A DNA stretch of 64,000 nt from Schistosoma haematobium. Lineage: Eukaryota; Platyhelminthes; Trematoda; Strigeidida; Schistosomatidae. The DNA lies in contig NC_067196.1 of NCBI RefSeq assembly GCF_000699445.3, positions 78,916,364-78,980,363 on the forward strand. Reading direction: 5' to 3'. The notes beneath the pieces were generated by a model. The model was not told the origin of the DNA and made no database searches. It saw nothing but the letters and a program-made list of their open reading frames with translations. Position numbers and translations under genes: made by a program. Position 1 is the stretch's first letter. Each line of letters starts with the position of its first letter. Below are positions 11,424 through 23,495 of the stretch, piece by piece.

Positions 11424-11886
11424 AACTGATCTCAGCTAGATCGTCATTGAAAACAAGGGAAAATCGGATGGCTATATCGTCCTATTATGGGACTCCTCAG
11501 ATATCTCAATCCATCATCACACCACACACAATCGGACCAACCAACCTCCGTCACAGCTAATCAATACTTCACCTCTATATCACTGAACGACAAAACAATA
11601 GCAACCACGAACTCATTGATCACTACACTCCTGATACATTTTGTGGAGTTGTAGAGATGAGTCGTGACTAGTGGAGCTCATCCATGTTGAGTGTGAGGTA
11701 TTTATTGATTACAGATAGTGATAGAATGTTGTGTAATATATTGAGTTGATGGAAGTTTGACTTGGTGGTGTATAGATTGAGTGTGGATAATTGATAGCGA
11801 GAGTGCTAGATGTGATTTTGATTTGTGATTGGATGGATATGTATTGTTGAGTAGTCTGATAATAGGATGAGTGAGCAATCCATTGC
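11424..11886 (-). repeat. 463-bp repeat, right member of the inverted pair
   Basis: Inverted copy of 7178-7640. Identity stops abruptly on both sides: at AACTGATC on the left and at the G/C of GGATTGC on the right. The duplicated unit therefore has sharp ends, both inside ribozyme-SINE sequence. The 61-aa minus-strand frame at 11709-11894 is a by-product of simple composition. Confidence 0.9.
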
Positions 11887-12104
11887 CTATCCAATGCTAG
11901 TTTGTAATTTACTCTAAGAAAATACTACAATCCACACAAAATCATTCACTCACAATTCATAAGTTTCCGAAAATTATTACAAATGTTTGGCAAAATAATC
12001 AAAAGTACAAGTATGTAAATTGACTTATATTCAGAATATATACTTTTAGTTTTCAGTTTATGATGTAATGGAATCGACAAATCCCTGATAAAAAGTTGAA
12101 TTAT

Positions 12105-12180
12105 CAGCATGAGTTTGTGGAGATTATTAAGTTTTTGGTGGTCTTTCATCAATCGGTTCATAATCTCAATCAAGAAATTA
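12105..12180. repeat. fold-back SINE tail fragment
   Basis: Minus-strand tail (GTTTGTGGAGATTATTAAGT) is joined head-on to plus-strand tail (CATCAATCGGTTCATAATCT). No ribozyme or tRNA head is left between them. The region 11887-12104 before it shows nothing recognisable. Confidence 0.6.
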
Positions 12181-12640
12181 TATATTCATAACAGTTATTT
12201 AAGCATAAAACGAAAATCATAGTTGCGCAACATATACAGAACGTGCATTTTGGAATAAAGACAATCATATAAGTGATTGTGTATTGAATCACTAACAAAA
12301 AAGAGCTTGCTTAAGAATGCAATAACAACTCTAGTTTTGACCATTATGAAGGCCATGATAAACAGAGCGGCCGTACAAATTTCTAATAGGCACACATATT
12401 GTTTTTTTATGTAGATTGTTTGTTGGATCTGTTGGGTGATTTGAAATGGATTATTTATGTTCACTTGATGTCTCATATCAGTGAGACCAGCCAGTCTAGA
12501 GCTCTTGATTAACCGTAACTGTCTCCTAGTCAGCTGGACGGAATGACATTCAGATATTCGGTAACGGACATCTGTAATTCAGTACCCGGTGTATTTAGTT
12601 CCACAAAGCCAGTTGTAATGGCGAATTTACATGAATCAAG
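12181..12640. other. no recognised feature
   Basis: A 93-aa minus-strand frame (12195-12476) has no recognisable motif. I cannot assign it. Confidence 0.4.
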
Positions 12641-12649
12641 CGAATTCAG

Positions 12650-13080
12650 GAAGTCTGCACTCAATAAACCCTAGTTATTGCTATCATCAATTAAGTTTTA
12701 CATGAAAGGTTAGACCCTTCACCGGGCTGCTTGTAAACGAAATGTACATACCGGTAGAAATGAGTGTACTGACTAATGGATATCGATTTCTCATATTTAC
12801 TTCCTTCGATATTCCATCTTCTTGTTAACAAAATATCTACAAATAAAACGACTACCATTACGCTCTTCCCCTAGCTTGAAGTTGATAGGTGGTTTAATTC
12901 GGCTAAATCTTTGAAATAGACTGATCATTTCTATTACGCTCTTAAGTATAGTAAACGTGTTGTCTCTGTAGAGGCAATAAAATGCTGGAAGGTTAACCTC
13001 ACTTTTAGGCCGATCATTCTCTAGTTTTGCTAGAAAAGAAGTATTATCGTCAGTACCTAGCAAAATAATATTGATTATTA
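12650..13080 (-). pseudogene. decayed Penelope-like reverse transcriptase fragment
   Basis: The minus strand encodes YRDNTFTILK, then ISLFQRFSRIKPPINFKLGE. This parallels the motif-C region of the PLE array protein (YMDDTFIIC, then ILNIFNNCHPSIQFTLEAE), with the catalytic DD changed to DN. Downstream in another frame, SQYTHFYRYVHF corresponds to GQYTNFHSWVPL of the array protein. The order and spacing of two motif blocks support the call. Stops and frame changes show it is dead. It is clearly not a copy of the array element, so it represents a second PLE family. Confidence 0.6.
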
Positions 13081-14700
13081 TTCACCATGAATCTAATATC
13101 TATTAGTAGTCAGTGGTAAATAGACCAATCGCTACAAAGTTCTCAATACATTGAGAAGTGTTTACAGAAGGATGCTGAAAAGATTTAGTCAATGTTAAAA
13201 GGAAAATAAAGCACTCTCATTTCATTAAATGTTACACAAGCGTACGCAGATTAACAAAAATTACTACAAGTGATCATATCAACCTTAGCTGGATAAAAGA
13301 TGTAGTCCGAACAGAGTGGCCAAAATTTTAAATATTTGTTACGAATTAAACTGATGCTGAAGTTTCTTAGGTTCTTTTAGTTTCGTGCTTTTGTTCGAAA
13401 ACTAACTATACATTCCACATTTAATAAGTATTTAACAGCTAGAAGGTCTTACTGTGTTGACAGAGCAAATGGTTTTCGTAAAAGCATTAGCATAAAATTT
13501 GCAGCCCAGTAAACTTGACTGAAAAGTCAGTTAAGCAAATCAGTCATCAAAATCAGTGATGAAATGTGAAACTAGTTAACGTCGAAAAATTTGGAAGTAT
13601 TGGCAAATATAACTTTTGTAGTCTGCCTTTAGTTAATGAAAAAGTAATGTTACTCAAAACGGTCCGGAACAGTTAAATAATCTTCGTCTTCTTATTATAT
13701 TATCGAAATTTATCAAAGCGACTAATTGCTTTAAAATTAGAGTAGTATTTGATCTCCAAACTATCACTCATGTATCGTTAAAAAACTAAGTGAGAAATAC
13801 CAGGCTTTGCCATAGAGTACTGTGAATGAATAGCTAATTGGTTAGTGGGATTTTAAACCTGCGTGGACTGAAATGTCTGGAATACGTATTGTGTCCCCAA
13901 CCACTACATATCTCGATGAGTAACGTTGACTGGGGTAGGAATTGGTTTGATGAAAACTAGGGGCCCCTATGAAATAATTAAATGTTTGTTTAATGCATGT
14001 TGGCAGGAATATCTTACCTGTTCATGGCTCCATGATAACTACGATATGTGGTCCGGGATACTTGATGATAAACACAAACTATACCTGAAGCGCATTCCTA
14101 GATAGTTAGAAGACCTCTGAAAAACTGATAACAAATTAATTATAGCACTATATTCAGTGGAAACATGGAACAAAATCTATTTCGAAGAAACTAAAATCCT
14201 GTAGAAAAATTGGATTTTTATGAAGAAAGGCTGATAGTCGGAACTTTACAAACATCAAGCAAAGTCAAACTATCTGAATAGAAAAGATGAAGTCCAATTA
14301 GTTACACCACATCAACTATTGCCTGATGGCTAGACTTGAATTTAATCTATTGTTCATTGTTTTTCTGCAAACTTCACGGATAAAAACATCATGTATTTCA
14401 CGAATTACTATGTCTTGAGTCTTTTAAAACGTAACAAATAAACGTACATTCGTTCACTGATTCACATTCTATACACGCCCTGACAAGTTTCATTAATGAC
14501 TGTCATTCAGAATTGCTAGTTTTATCCTCCCACAATTGTCTCATAGCATATTATGGTCCAAAGTATAACAGTGAAGAGATATTAACTCGAATTAAGTTTT
14601 AACAGTTGATTTAATGTCATCCTGGTTCATAACTTTTCTACATCAAATTAGAATACATACATAAATTTCTCCTTATGGCAATTCCATATTTTTATTATCA
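13081..14700. other. no recognised feature
   Basis: About 1.6 kb. Stretches near 13.85-14.0 and 14.05-14.3 kb are less AT-rich and might be old repeat, but I could not identify them. Confidence 0.4.
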
Positions 14701-14812
14701 GAATGGGGGTTTGCGGAGATTATTTATTTTTTATTTATTTGAACACATAAATATTGGTACAAGAATGTGCCAAATATATATGCGCCACACAAAACAATGA
14801 GAATCTAAGGGG
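14701..14812 (+). repeat. SINE tail scrap plus 5' end of the 8.0/58.2-kb repeat family
   Basis: 14701-14722 (GAATGGGGGTTTGCGGAGAT) is an inverted SINE tail. From about 14730 the sequence matches the start of the dispersed repeat (GAACACATAAATATTGGTAC, then ATATATATGCGCCACA) and stops after about 85 bp. Confidence 0.65.
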
Positions 14813-14829
14813 AAGGGAAAAAAAGAGAT

Positions 14830-15085
14830 TGTGGTCGATTGAAGTTAGACATCAATACCGTCGGATACCGGTTCAGTGGTCTGGAGTTTAAGAGTTCGCA
14901 CGTGAGACCGGAGGTCTTGGGTTCTAATCCTGCATACAGAGTCGTGGATGCGCAATACTGAGGAGTCCCATACTAAGACGAAACGGCCGTCTAGTATTTC
15001 CAGCTTTTCAATGCTGGTCTAACATTCATCGGTTCATGGTCTCAATCAAAAACTCAACAACCTCCAGAACCCCCTACTGATACCA
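14830..15085 (+). mobile_element. hammerhead SINE
   Basis: A-box region (CGGTTCAGTGGTCTGGAG), B box (GGGTTCTAATCC), ribozyme and tail (CATCGGTTCATGGTCTCAAT) are all in order. It belongs to the tail variant that reads ATCGGTTCATG rather than AATTGACTCATG. Confidence 0.8.
14951..14998 (+). ncRNA. hammerhead ribozyme, core retained, weak stem II
   Basis: CTGAGGA and GAAAC are present. Stem II reads GTCCC against AAGAC, leaving only three good pairs. Stem I is also altered (GCAATA against TAGTAT). Confidence 0.6.
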
Positions 15086-15526
15086 AAATCCATTTACAAC
15101 AGACATGGATTCTCAAGAATGTAAGCTCTACCAAAGGATTGACTATGATTCAAATTATGACTGATCATAAAACTTTTGAATATATGTATATAGTCTACTT
15201 ATCACTTAAGTTAACAAAAGGGAAAAATTATTGAAATTGTATATACCTAAACATACTGGTGATATTGGTAAACTCTAGACAAACAAGTTTGTTTGTATCG
15301 ACAGTGCATATGTGTGTGCTTATGTATGTGTAATGTTGTAGTACAACCAGTAGTTAATGACATGCATTTGAACTAGTAAAAATTGCATTTGAGAAATTAA
15401 TATTTAGGACAAACTAAAGTAGATCAATAATTGTAGTTACTACTCTTATTCATAATAAGAAAAACAGTGATTCTTAAATTGCAATGTCAAAAAGAATTGC
15501 TTTAAACCATTACACATCTTTTAAAG
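15086..15526. other. no recognised feature
   Basis: AT-rich flank immediately left of the Penelope-like array. Confidence 0.5.
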
Positions 15527-15540
15527 TGATGATTAATAAT
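15527..15540 (+). repeat. left 14-bp direct repeat flanking the PLE array (probable target-site duplication)
   Basis: TGATGATTAATAAT here against TGATGACTAATAAT at 37706-37719, 13 of 14 identical. The pair sits exactly at the two outer edges of the 22-kb array. The last five bases also extend the match of the inverted terminus, so the exact boundary is ambiguous by about 5 bp. Confidence 0.8.
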
Positions 15541-15664
15541 TAAAATAACCCATAGCGTCATTGAATAAGAAAAAGAGAATTCAGCGAAGAAAAATTTCTT
15601 TTCGACGAAATCATTTACTTAAGCTGTACATTCGGATATATAGTTATATGGAAAATGTATGTCT
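15536..15664 (-). repeat. left inverted terminus of the PLE array
   Basis: This is the reverse complement of the unit junction (for example 17699-17830), covering the end of the 3' non-coding region and about 26 bp around the next ORF start. I count three substitutions against the array units. The part from 15564 on is the inverted partner of 37602-37705. It then joins directly to sense-strand ORF sequence at about codon 234, so the ATG of the truncated copy (15655) lies in inverted DNA. Confidence 0.9.
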
Positions 15665-17325
15665 ATAAAACTCAATTATCAGATCTGCGGAGAAATCAGG
15701 ACTTAGTTTTATGCCGCCCAGACAAGGGTGCAGGAATTGTTCTTATGGATCGTATTGACTATGTTACAAAAATATCTTCAATATTATCTGATCCTGTCAA
15801 ATTCTCTATTGAGAACGTTCAAAAAGACACTACTGAAAAAACTGAACAAATGCTAATTAAAATTTTGAAGAAAATGAAAGATGAGGATATTATCAATCAT
15901 GACCTCTATGAACACCTCAAACCATCTGGTTCTGTTGTACCAAGACTATATGGACTACCAAAAGTTCATAAGAATAATAACCCACTACGTCCTATACTGG
16001 ATATGAACAATTCTCCCTATCACTTAATCGCTAAATGGTTAGTTAACATTCTACAACCTGTTAAAAATCATATCAACAAACACAATGCTCTTGATTCCTT
16101 TGACTTTGTTGACTCCATTAGAAATATCAATGTATCCGGTAAAAAAATGTTCTCATTAGACGTCACTTCTCTTTTCACAAATGTTCCTCTCACAGAAACC
16201 ATTTGCTTTTTATGCGACTATATTGAAAATAATAATCTTGATATGCGTATCCCGATACATTACCTTAAAGAACTACTTCTAAGATGTACGCTCAACGTGC
16301 AATTTAGATTTAATGATGTTTTCTATAAACAAATAGATGGAGTTGCAATGGGCTCTCCATTGGGTCCTCTCCTGGTTGATTGTTTTATGGCGAACCTAGA
16401 AAATTCGGTACTTCGACCAATAATTGAAAGATTTCATTTATATAAAAGATATATGGATGACACTTTCATTATTTGCGAAGAAGACAGTGACCTCAATGAT
16501 ATTTTGAATATTTTCAATAACTGTCACCCATCAATCCAATTCACCTTAGAAGCAGAGACAAACAACGAATTTCATTTTCTTGATATCCATTTAAAAAGAA
16601 TGCCTGACGGTTTATTACAGAGATCGATATACAGAAAACCCACTTGGAATGGACAATACACGAACTTCCACAGTTGGGTTCCATTAATTAGAAAAAGGAA
16701 CTTAATTCATTCTTTATCCTCAAGGATCAGGCGAATTTGTTCCAACGACACAATAGATGGGGAACTATTTTATCTTCGACAGACCCTCATCAAAAACGGT
16801 TATCCACCGAGATTCATCGATAGAAACTTGGTACCTAGACCCCATGATAAAGCATTGACAGTAGAGAAAAAAACTCTATTTATGAATATGGAATTTAAGG
16901 GAGATACAGCTGCTGAAATCCTAAATAAACGGATTTCGAAATCAATGAATAAAACATTCCACGCAGCTAAACTTCGAATCATCTTCTCTAGCCGACCTAC
17001 CATTCTGGGGTGTGTAAAGGACAAACTTTCGCTTTGGGCCACTTCAATGTGTATCTATAAATTTACTTGCTCATGTGGGGCATGTTACATAGGCCGCACA
17101 AAGCGATCATTATCCAAACGCATCTCGGAACATTATCCGGCTTGGCTTTTGAAAGGGGAGCGAAAAACAATCACGAGTTCTATACAGGAGCACTTAATCA
17201 ACTGTGGACATATCGCTCCAAAAGACTCTTCGTTTAAAATAGTTTACAGAGTCAAAGGAACTGGATCGAAGGGGTTCGAATCAATATTTTATGCACCGCA
17301 GAGGCATTGGCAATCCACAAACTAA
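15655..17325 (+). CDS. PLE unit 0: 5'-truncated RT/GIY-YIG protein (556 aa)
   Basis: Lacks roughly the first 234 residues of the full protein. The first six codons come from the inverted terminus, and the frame joins at QLSDLRR. The DKG motif, the whole reverse transcriptase (motif A SLDVTSLFTNVP, motif B GVAMGSPLGP, motif C YMDD) and most of the GIY-YIG domain are in one frame: six As at 15836-15841, seven As near 16866, four Gs near 17157. It ends in the same early stop as units 3 and 6. Without the N-terminal part it is unlikely to be an autonomous source. Confidence 0.85.
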   Translation: MYVYKTQLSDLRRNQDLVLCRPDKGAGIVLMDRIDYVTKISSILSDPVKFSIENVQKDTTEKTEQMLIKILKKMKDEDIINHDLYEHLKPSGSVVPRLYGLPKVHKNNNPLRPILDMNNSPYHLIAKWLVNILQPVKNHINKHNALDSFDFVDSIRNINVSGKKMFSLDVTSLFTNVPLTETICFLCDYIENNNLDMRIPIHYLKELLLRCTLNVQFRFNDVFYKQIDGVAMGSPLGPLLVDCFMANLENSVLRPIIERFHLYKRYMDDTFIICEEDSDLNDILNIFNNCHPSIQFTLEAETNNEFHFLDIHLKRMPDGLLQRSIYRKPTWNGQYTNFHSWVPLIRKRNLIHSLSSRIRRICSNDTIDGELFYLRQTLIKNGYPPRFIDRNLVPRPHDKALTVEKKTLFMNMEFKGDTAAEILNKRISKSMNKTFHAAKLRIIFSSRPTILGCVKDKLSLWATSMCIYKFTCSCGACYIGRTKRSLSKRISEHYPAWLLKGERKTITSSIQEHLINCGHIAPKDSSFKIVYRVKGTGSKGFESIFYAPQRHWQSTN

Positions 17326-17812
17326 AGCCTGAACTTTGCGTGCAGAAACGATTTGTCCAGCCTCTTATCCTTCCTTGGCCTTAATGGGTATGTTGCTAGG
17401 TTGTTTTTTTTCTTTCCTAATGCACTTTTATTATTATCCATATTTTTAAATTACTATTTTGCACTTTAAACTTTAATCATTTATTATTATTACCTTTTAC
17501 AAGTTTTCTTGATTATCATTCAGTTTATTATTATGACCTTTGTTGTTTTGTCGTTTTTCTTCATATCTGTCAATCTGTCAATTGGACTATTATCTGACCC
17601 TTAAATTTTGTTCTTCCTTACCCCTTGATTAGTACGTTAACCTCATTTGTTATTTATTGTCGAATCCATTTTTTGTGATACAACCCTTTCTATCCTTCTA
17701 TAGACATACATTTTCCATATAACTATATATACGAATGTACAGCTTAAGTAAATGATTTCGTCGAAAAGAAAATTTTCTTCGCTGAATTCTCTTTTTCTTA
17801 TTCAATGACACT
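17326..17812 (+). repeat. PLE non-coding spacer between units (pLTR-like), representative
   Basis: The same spacer lies at 20168-20653, 23010-23495, 25854-26340, 28696-29182, 31540-32025 and 34384-34869, and up to 37705 in the last unit. The first 75 bp keep coding-like sequence in another frame (see the entry for unit 7). The rest is T-rich, with runs of ATTATTATT. Near the end are the palindrome AAGAAAATTTTCTT and a stop codon that isolates the next ORF. It presumably carries the promoter and 3'-end signals, but I can identify neither. I found no convincing hammerhead core. Confidence 0.8.
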
Positions 17813-20167
17813 ATGGGTTATTTTAATTATCTGAAAAGTTGCAAGGATCCTGTGACAGTGAAGGAACTCAGTGGGTTTCTTGGTTATTCTGTCAAGCTTG
17901 CTATAGCGAATACTAGAATCAATTTTCTGAGAAGCTGTATAGACAAACGCGAATATCCGAGACCATTTTTCAAATCATTACGCCGTAATCATATTCATCC
18001 AAATCATCGTTCGTTAAAACGTCTTACTCTCAATTATGTCGATGAAATTAAGTCTAGAATACCAGAACTAGAACGAAATATCTCATCACGCTCACATATA
18101 TTATTTGATTTGTCAGAAGATCAACGTTTCAATTTCAAAGATTACATTGATATTGTGAGCAAAAATCGTACTGAAGATGTTATACTGAAATTAATAAAAA
18201 GTCTAAAACAGACCGAGACGCAAGCTTCCTTTCCCGAATCTCCAGAGAAATTTGTTTTCAATTACTCAAGTATAACATTATCGACTATTCAGCTACAAGC
18301 ATTATCCCTTGGTCCTAAATTTTGTAGCACTTCCACTAACATTAATGAACTCAACGCGAAAATCCAGTTTGAAGGCCTCATGCGACAGACAAATGACCTT
18401 ACTCCAGTGTCTAATGAAGATTTTGAGCATTTTAAAACAACTCTTGTGGACTGTTGTAATCAATATGTAAATAAAATACCTACAATTAGCCGATTACTCA
18501 CAAAAGAATATAAATCTCAATTATCAGATCTGCGGAGAAATCAGGACTTAGTTTTATGCCGCCCAGACAAGGGTGCAGGAATTGTTCTTATGGATCGTAT
18601 TGACTATGTTACAAAAATATCTTCAATATTATCTGATCCTGTCAAATTCTCTATTGAGAACGTTCAAAAAGACACTACTGAAAAACTGAACAAATGCTAA
18701 TTAAAATTTTGAAGAAAATGAAAGATGAGGATATTATCAATCATGACCTCTATGAACACCTCAAACCATCTGGTTCTGTTGTACCAAGACTATATGGACT
18801 ACCAAAAGTTCATAAGAATAATAACCCACTACGTCCTATACTGGATATGAACAATTCTCCCTATCACTTAATCGCTAAATGGTTAGTTAACATTCTACAA
18901 CCTGTTAAAAATCATATCAACAAACACAATGCTCTTGATTCCTTTGACTTTGTTGACTCCATTAGAAATATCAATGTATCCGGTAAAAAAATGTTCTCAT
19001 TAGACGTCACTTCTCTTTTCACAAATGTTCCTCTCACAGAAACCATTTGCTTTTTATGCGACTATATTGAAAATAATAATCTTGATATGCGTATCCCGAT
19101 ACATTACCTTAAAGAACTACTTCTAAGATGTACGCTCAACGTGCAATTTAGATTTAATGATGTTTTCTATAAACAAATAGATGGAGTTGCAATGGGCTCT
19201 CCATTGGGTCCTCTCCTGGTTGATTGTTTTATGGCGAACCTAGAAAATTCGGTACTTCGACCAATAATTGAAAGATTTCATTTATATAAAAGATATATGG
19301 ATGACACTTTCATTATTTGCGAAGAAGACAGTGACCTCAATGATATTTTGAATATTTTCAATAACTGTCACCCATCAATCCAATTCACCTTAGAAGCAGA
19401 GACAAACAACGAATTTCATTTTCTTGATATCCATTTAAAAAGAATGCCTGACGGTTTATTACAGAGATCGATATACAGAAAACCCACTTGGAATGGACAA
19501 TACACGAACTTCCACAGTTGGGTTCCATTAATTAGAAAAAGGAACTTAATTCATTCTTTATCCTCAAGGATCAGGCGAATTTGTTCCAACGACACAATAG
19601 ATGGGGAACTATTTTATCTTCGACAGACCCTCATCAAAAACGGTTATCCACCGAGATTCATCGATAGAAACTTGGTACCTAGACCCCATGATAAAGCATT
19701 GACAGTAGAGAAAAAACTCTATTTATGAATATGGAATTTAAGGGAGATACAGCTGCTGAAATCCTAAATAAACGGATTTCGAAATCAATGAATAAAACAT
19801 TCCACGCAGCTAAACTTCGAATCATCTTCTCTAGCCGACCTACCATTCTGGGGTGTGTAAAGGACAAACTTTCGCTTTGGGCCACTTCAATGTGTATCTA
19901 TAAATTTACTTGCTCATGTGGGGCATGTTACATAGGCCGCACAAAGCGATCATTATCCAAACGCATCTCGGAACATTATCCGGCTTGGCTTTTGAAAGGG
20001 AGCGAAAAACAATCACGAGTTCTATACAGGAGCACTTAATCAACTGTGGACATATCGCTCCAAAAGACTCTTCGTTTAAAATAGTTTACAGAGTCAAAGG
20101 AACTGGATCGAAGGGGTTCGAATCAATATTTTATGCACCGCAGAGGCATTGGCAATCCACAAACTAA
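17813..20167 (+). pseudogene. PLE unit 1: RT/GIY-YIG ORF with three frameshifts
   Basis: The coding sequence is the same as unit 3 except for three one-base losses in homopolymers: five As at 18681-18685 (six in intact copies), six As at 19711-19716 (seven), and three Gs at 19998-20000 (four). The frame is thus split at 18700, 19728 and 20039 and resumes to 20167. As written the unit is dead. The error type points to sequencing rather than biology. Confidence 0.9.
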
Positions 20168-20653
20168 AGCCTGAACTTTGCGTGCAGAAACGATTTGTCC
20201 AGCCTCTTATCCTTCCTTGGCCTTAATGGGTATGTTGCTAGGTTGTTTTTTTCTTTCCTAATGCACTTTTATTATTATCCATATTTTTAAATTACTATTT
20301 TGCACTTTAAACTTTAATCATTTATTATTATTACCTTTTACAAGTTTTCTTGATTATCATTCAGTTTATTATTATGACCTTTGTTGTTTTGTCGTTTTTC
20401 TTCATATCTGTCAATCTGTCAATTGGACTATTATCTGACCCTTAAATTTTGTTCTTCCTTACCCCTTGATTAGTACGTTAACCTCATTTGTTATTTATTG
20501 TCGAATCCATTTTTTGTGATACAACCCTTTCTATCCTTCTATAGACATACATTTTCCATATAACTATATATACGAATGTACAGCTTAAGTAAATGATTTC
20601 GTCGAAAAGAAAATTTTCTTCGCTGAATTCTCTTTTTCTTATTCAATGACACT

Positions 20654-23009
20654 ATGGGTTATTTTAATTATCTGAAAAGTTGCAAGGATCCTGTGACAGT
20701 GAAGGAACTCAGTGGGTTTCTTGGTTATTCTGTCAAGCTTGCTATAGCGAATACTAGAATCAATTTTCTGAGAAGCTGTATAGACAAACGCGAATATCCG
20801 AGACCATTTTTCAAATCATTACGCCGTAATCATATTCATCCAAATCATCGTTCGTTAAAACGTCTTACTCTCAATTATGTCGATGAAATTAAGTCTAGAA
20901 TACCAGAACTAGAACGAAATATCTCATCACGCTCACATATATTATTTGATTTGTCAGAAGATCAACGTTTCAATTTCAAAGATTACATTGATATTGTGAG
21001 CAAAAATCGTACTGAAGATGTTATACTGAAATTAATAAAAAGTCTAAAACAGACCGAGACGCAAGCTTCCTTTCCCGAATCTCCAGAGAAATTTGTTTTC
21101 AATTACTCAAGTATAACATTATCGACTATTCAGCTACAAGCATTATCCCTTGGTCCTAAATTTTGTAGCACTTCCACTAACATTAATGAACTCAACGCGA
21201 AAATCCAGTTTGAAGGCCTCATGCGACAGACAAATGACCTTACTCCAGTGTCTAATGAAGATTTTGAGCATTTTAAAACAACTCTTGTGGACTGTTGTAA
21301 TCAATATGTAAATAAAATACCTACAATTAGCCGATTACTCACAAAAGAATATAAATCTCAATTATCAGATCTGCGGAGAAATCAGGACTTAGTTTTATGC
21401 CGCCCAGACAAGGGTGCAGGAATTGTTCTTATGGATCGTATTGACTATGTTACAAAAATATCTTCAATATTATCTGATCCTGTCAAATTCTCTATTGAGA
21501 ACGTTCAAAAAGACACTACTGAAAAACTGAACAAATGCTAATTAAAATTTTGAAGAAAATGAAAGATGAGGATATTATCAATCATGACCTCTATGAACAC
21601 CTCAAACCATCTGGTTCTGTTGTACCAAGACTATATGGACTACCAAAAGTTCATAAGAATAATAACCCACTACGTCCTATACTGGATATGAACAATTCTC
21701 CCTATCACTTAATCGCTAAATGGTTAGTTAACATTCTACAACCTGTTAAAAATCATATCAACAAACACAATGCTCTTGATTCCTTTGACTTTGTTGACTC
21801 CATTAGAAATATCAATGTATCCGGTAAAAAAATGTTCTCATTAGACGTCACTTCTCTTTTCACAAATGTTCCTCTCACAGAAACCATTTGCTTTTTATGC
21901 GACTATATTGAAAATAATAATCTTGATATGCGTATCCCGATACATTACCTTAAAGAACTACTTCTAAGATGTACGCTCAACGTGCAATTTAGATTTAATG
22001 ATGTTTTCTATAAACAAATAGATGGAGTTGCAATGGGCTCTCCATTGGGTCCTCTCCTGGTTGATTGTTTTATGGCGAACCTAGAAAATTCGGTACTTCG
22101 ACCAATAATTGAAAGATTTCATTTATATAAAAGATATATGGATGACACTTTCATTATTTGCGAAGAAGACAGTGACCTCAATGATATTTTGAATATTTTC
22201 AATAACTGTCACCCATCAATCCAATTCACCTTAGAAGCAGAGACAAACAACGAATTTCATTTTCTTGATATCCATTTAAAAAGAATGCCTGACGGTTTAT
22301 TACAGAGATCGATATACAGAAAACCCACTTGGAATGGACAATACACGAACTTCCACAGTTGGGTTCCATTAATTAGAAAAAGGAACTTAATTCATTCTTT
22401 ATCCTCAAGGATCAGGCGAATTTGTTCCAACGACACAATAGATGGGGAACTATTTTATCTTCGACAGACCCTCATCAAAAACGGTTATCCACCGAGATTC
22501 ATCGATAGAAACTTGGTACCTAGACCCCATGATAAAGCATTGACAGTAGAGAAAAAACTCTATTTATGAATATGGAATTTAAGGGAGATACAGCTGCTGA
22601 AATCCTAAATAAACGGATTTCGAAATCAATGAATAAAACATTCCACGCAGCTAAACTTCGAATCATCTTCTCTAGCCGACCTACCATTCTGGGGTGTGTA
22701 AAGGACAAACTTTCGCTTTGGGCCACTTCAATGTGTATCTATAAATTTACTTGCTCATGTGGGGCATGTTACATAGGCCGCACAAAGCGATCATTATCCA
22801 AACGCATCTCGGAACATTATCCGGCTTGGCTTTTGAAAGGGGAGCGAAAAACAATCACGAGTTCTATACAGGAGCACTTAATCAACTGTGGACATATCGC
22901 TCCAAAAGACTCTTCGTTTAAAATAGTTTACAGAGTCAAAGGAACTGGATCGAAGGGGTTCGAATCAATATTTTATGCACCGCAGAGGCATTGGCAATCC
23001 ACAAACTAA
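20654..23009 (+). pseudogene. PLE unit 2: RT/GIY-YIG ORF with two frameshifts
   Basis: One A is missing in the run at 21522-21526 and one in the run at 22552-22557. The GIY-YIG part (22566-23009) is continuous, with four Gs near 22840. Otherwise it matches unit 3. Confidence 0.9.
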
Positions 23010-23495
23010 AGCCTGAACTTTGCGTGCAGAAACGATTTGTCCAGCCTCTTATCCTTCCTTGGCCTTAATGGGTATGTTGCTAGGTTGTTTTTTTCTTTCC
23101 TAATGCACTTTTATTATTATCCATATTTTTAAATTACTATTTTGCACTTTAAACTTTAATCATTTATTATTATTACCTTTTACAAGTTTTCTTGATTATC
23201 ATTCAGTTTATTATTATGACCTTTGTTGTTTTGTCGTTTTTCTTCATATCTGTCAATCTGTCAATTGGACTATTATCTGACCCTTAAATTTTGTTCTTCC
23301 TTACCCCTTGATTAGTACGTTAACCTCATTTGTTATTTATTGTCGAATCCATTTTTTGTGATACAACCCTTTCTATCCTTCTATAGACATACATTTTCCA
23401 TATAACTATATATACGAATGTACAGCTTAAGTAAATGATTTCGTCGAAAAGAAAATTTTCTTCGCTGAATTCTCTTTTTCTTATTCAATGACACT

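Noticed and set aside
16800..17042. Minus-strand open frames of 80 or 68 aa repeated in each PLE unit
   Set aside because: They are exact antisense shadows of the endonuclease region, change length with the homopolymer shifts, and have no independent signal.
17699..17830. Hammerhead-like core on the antisense strand of the PLE spacer (GCGAAGA ... GACGAAATC around the palindrome AAGAAAATTTTCTT)
   Set aside because: PLEs are known to carry hammerheads, so I looked. The first core segment lacks the CU of CUGANGA, the closing pair of stem II is wrong, and no stem III/I partner is visible. The copy at 53.84 kb has also lost GAAA.
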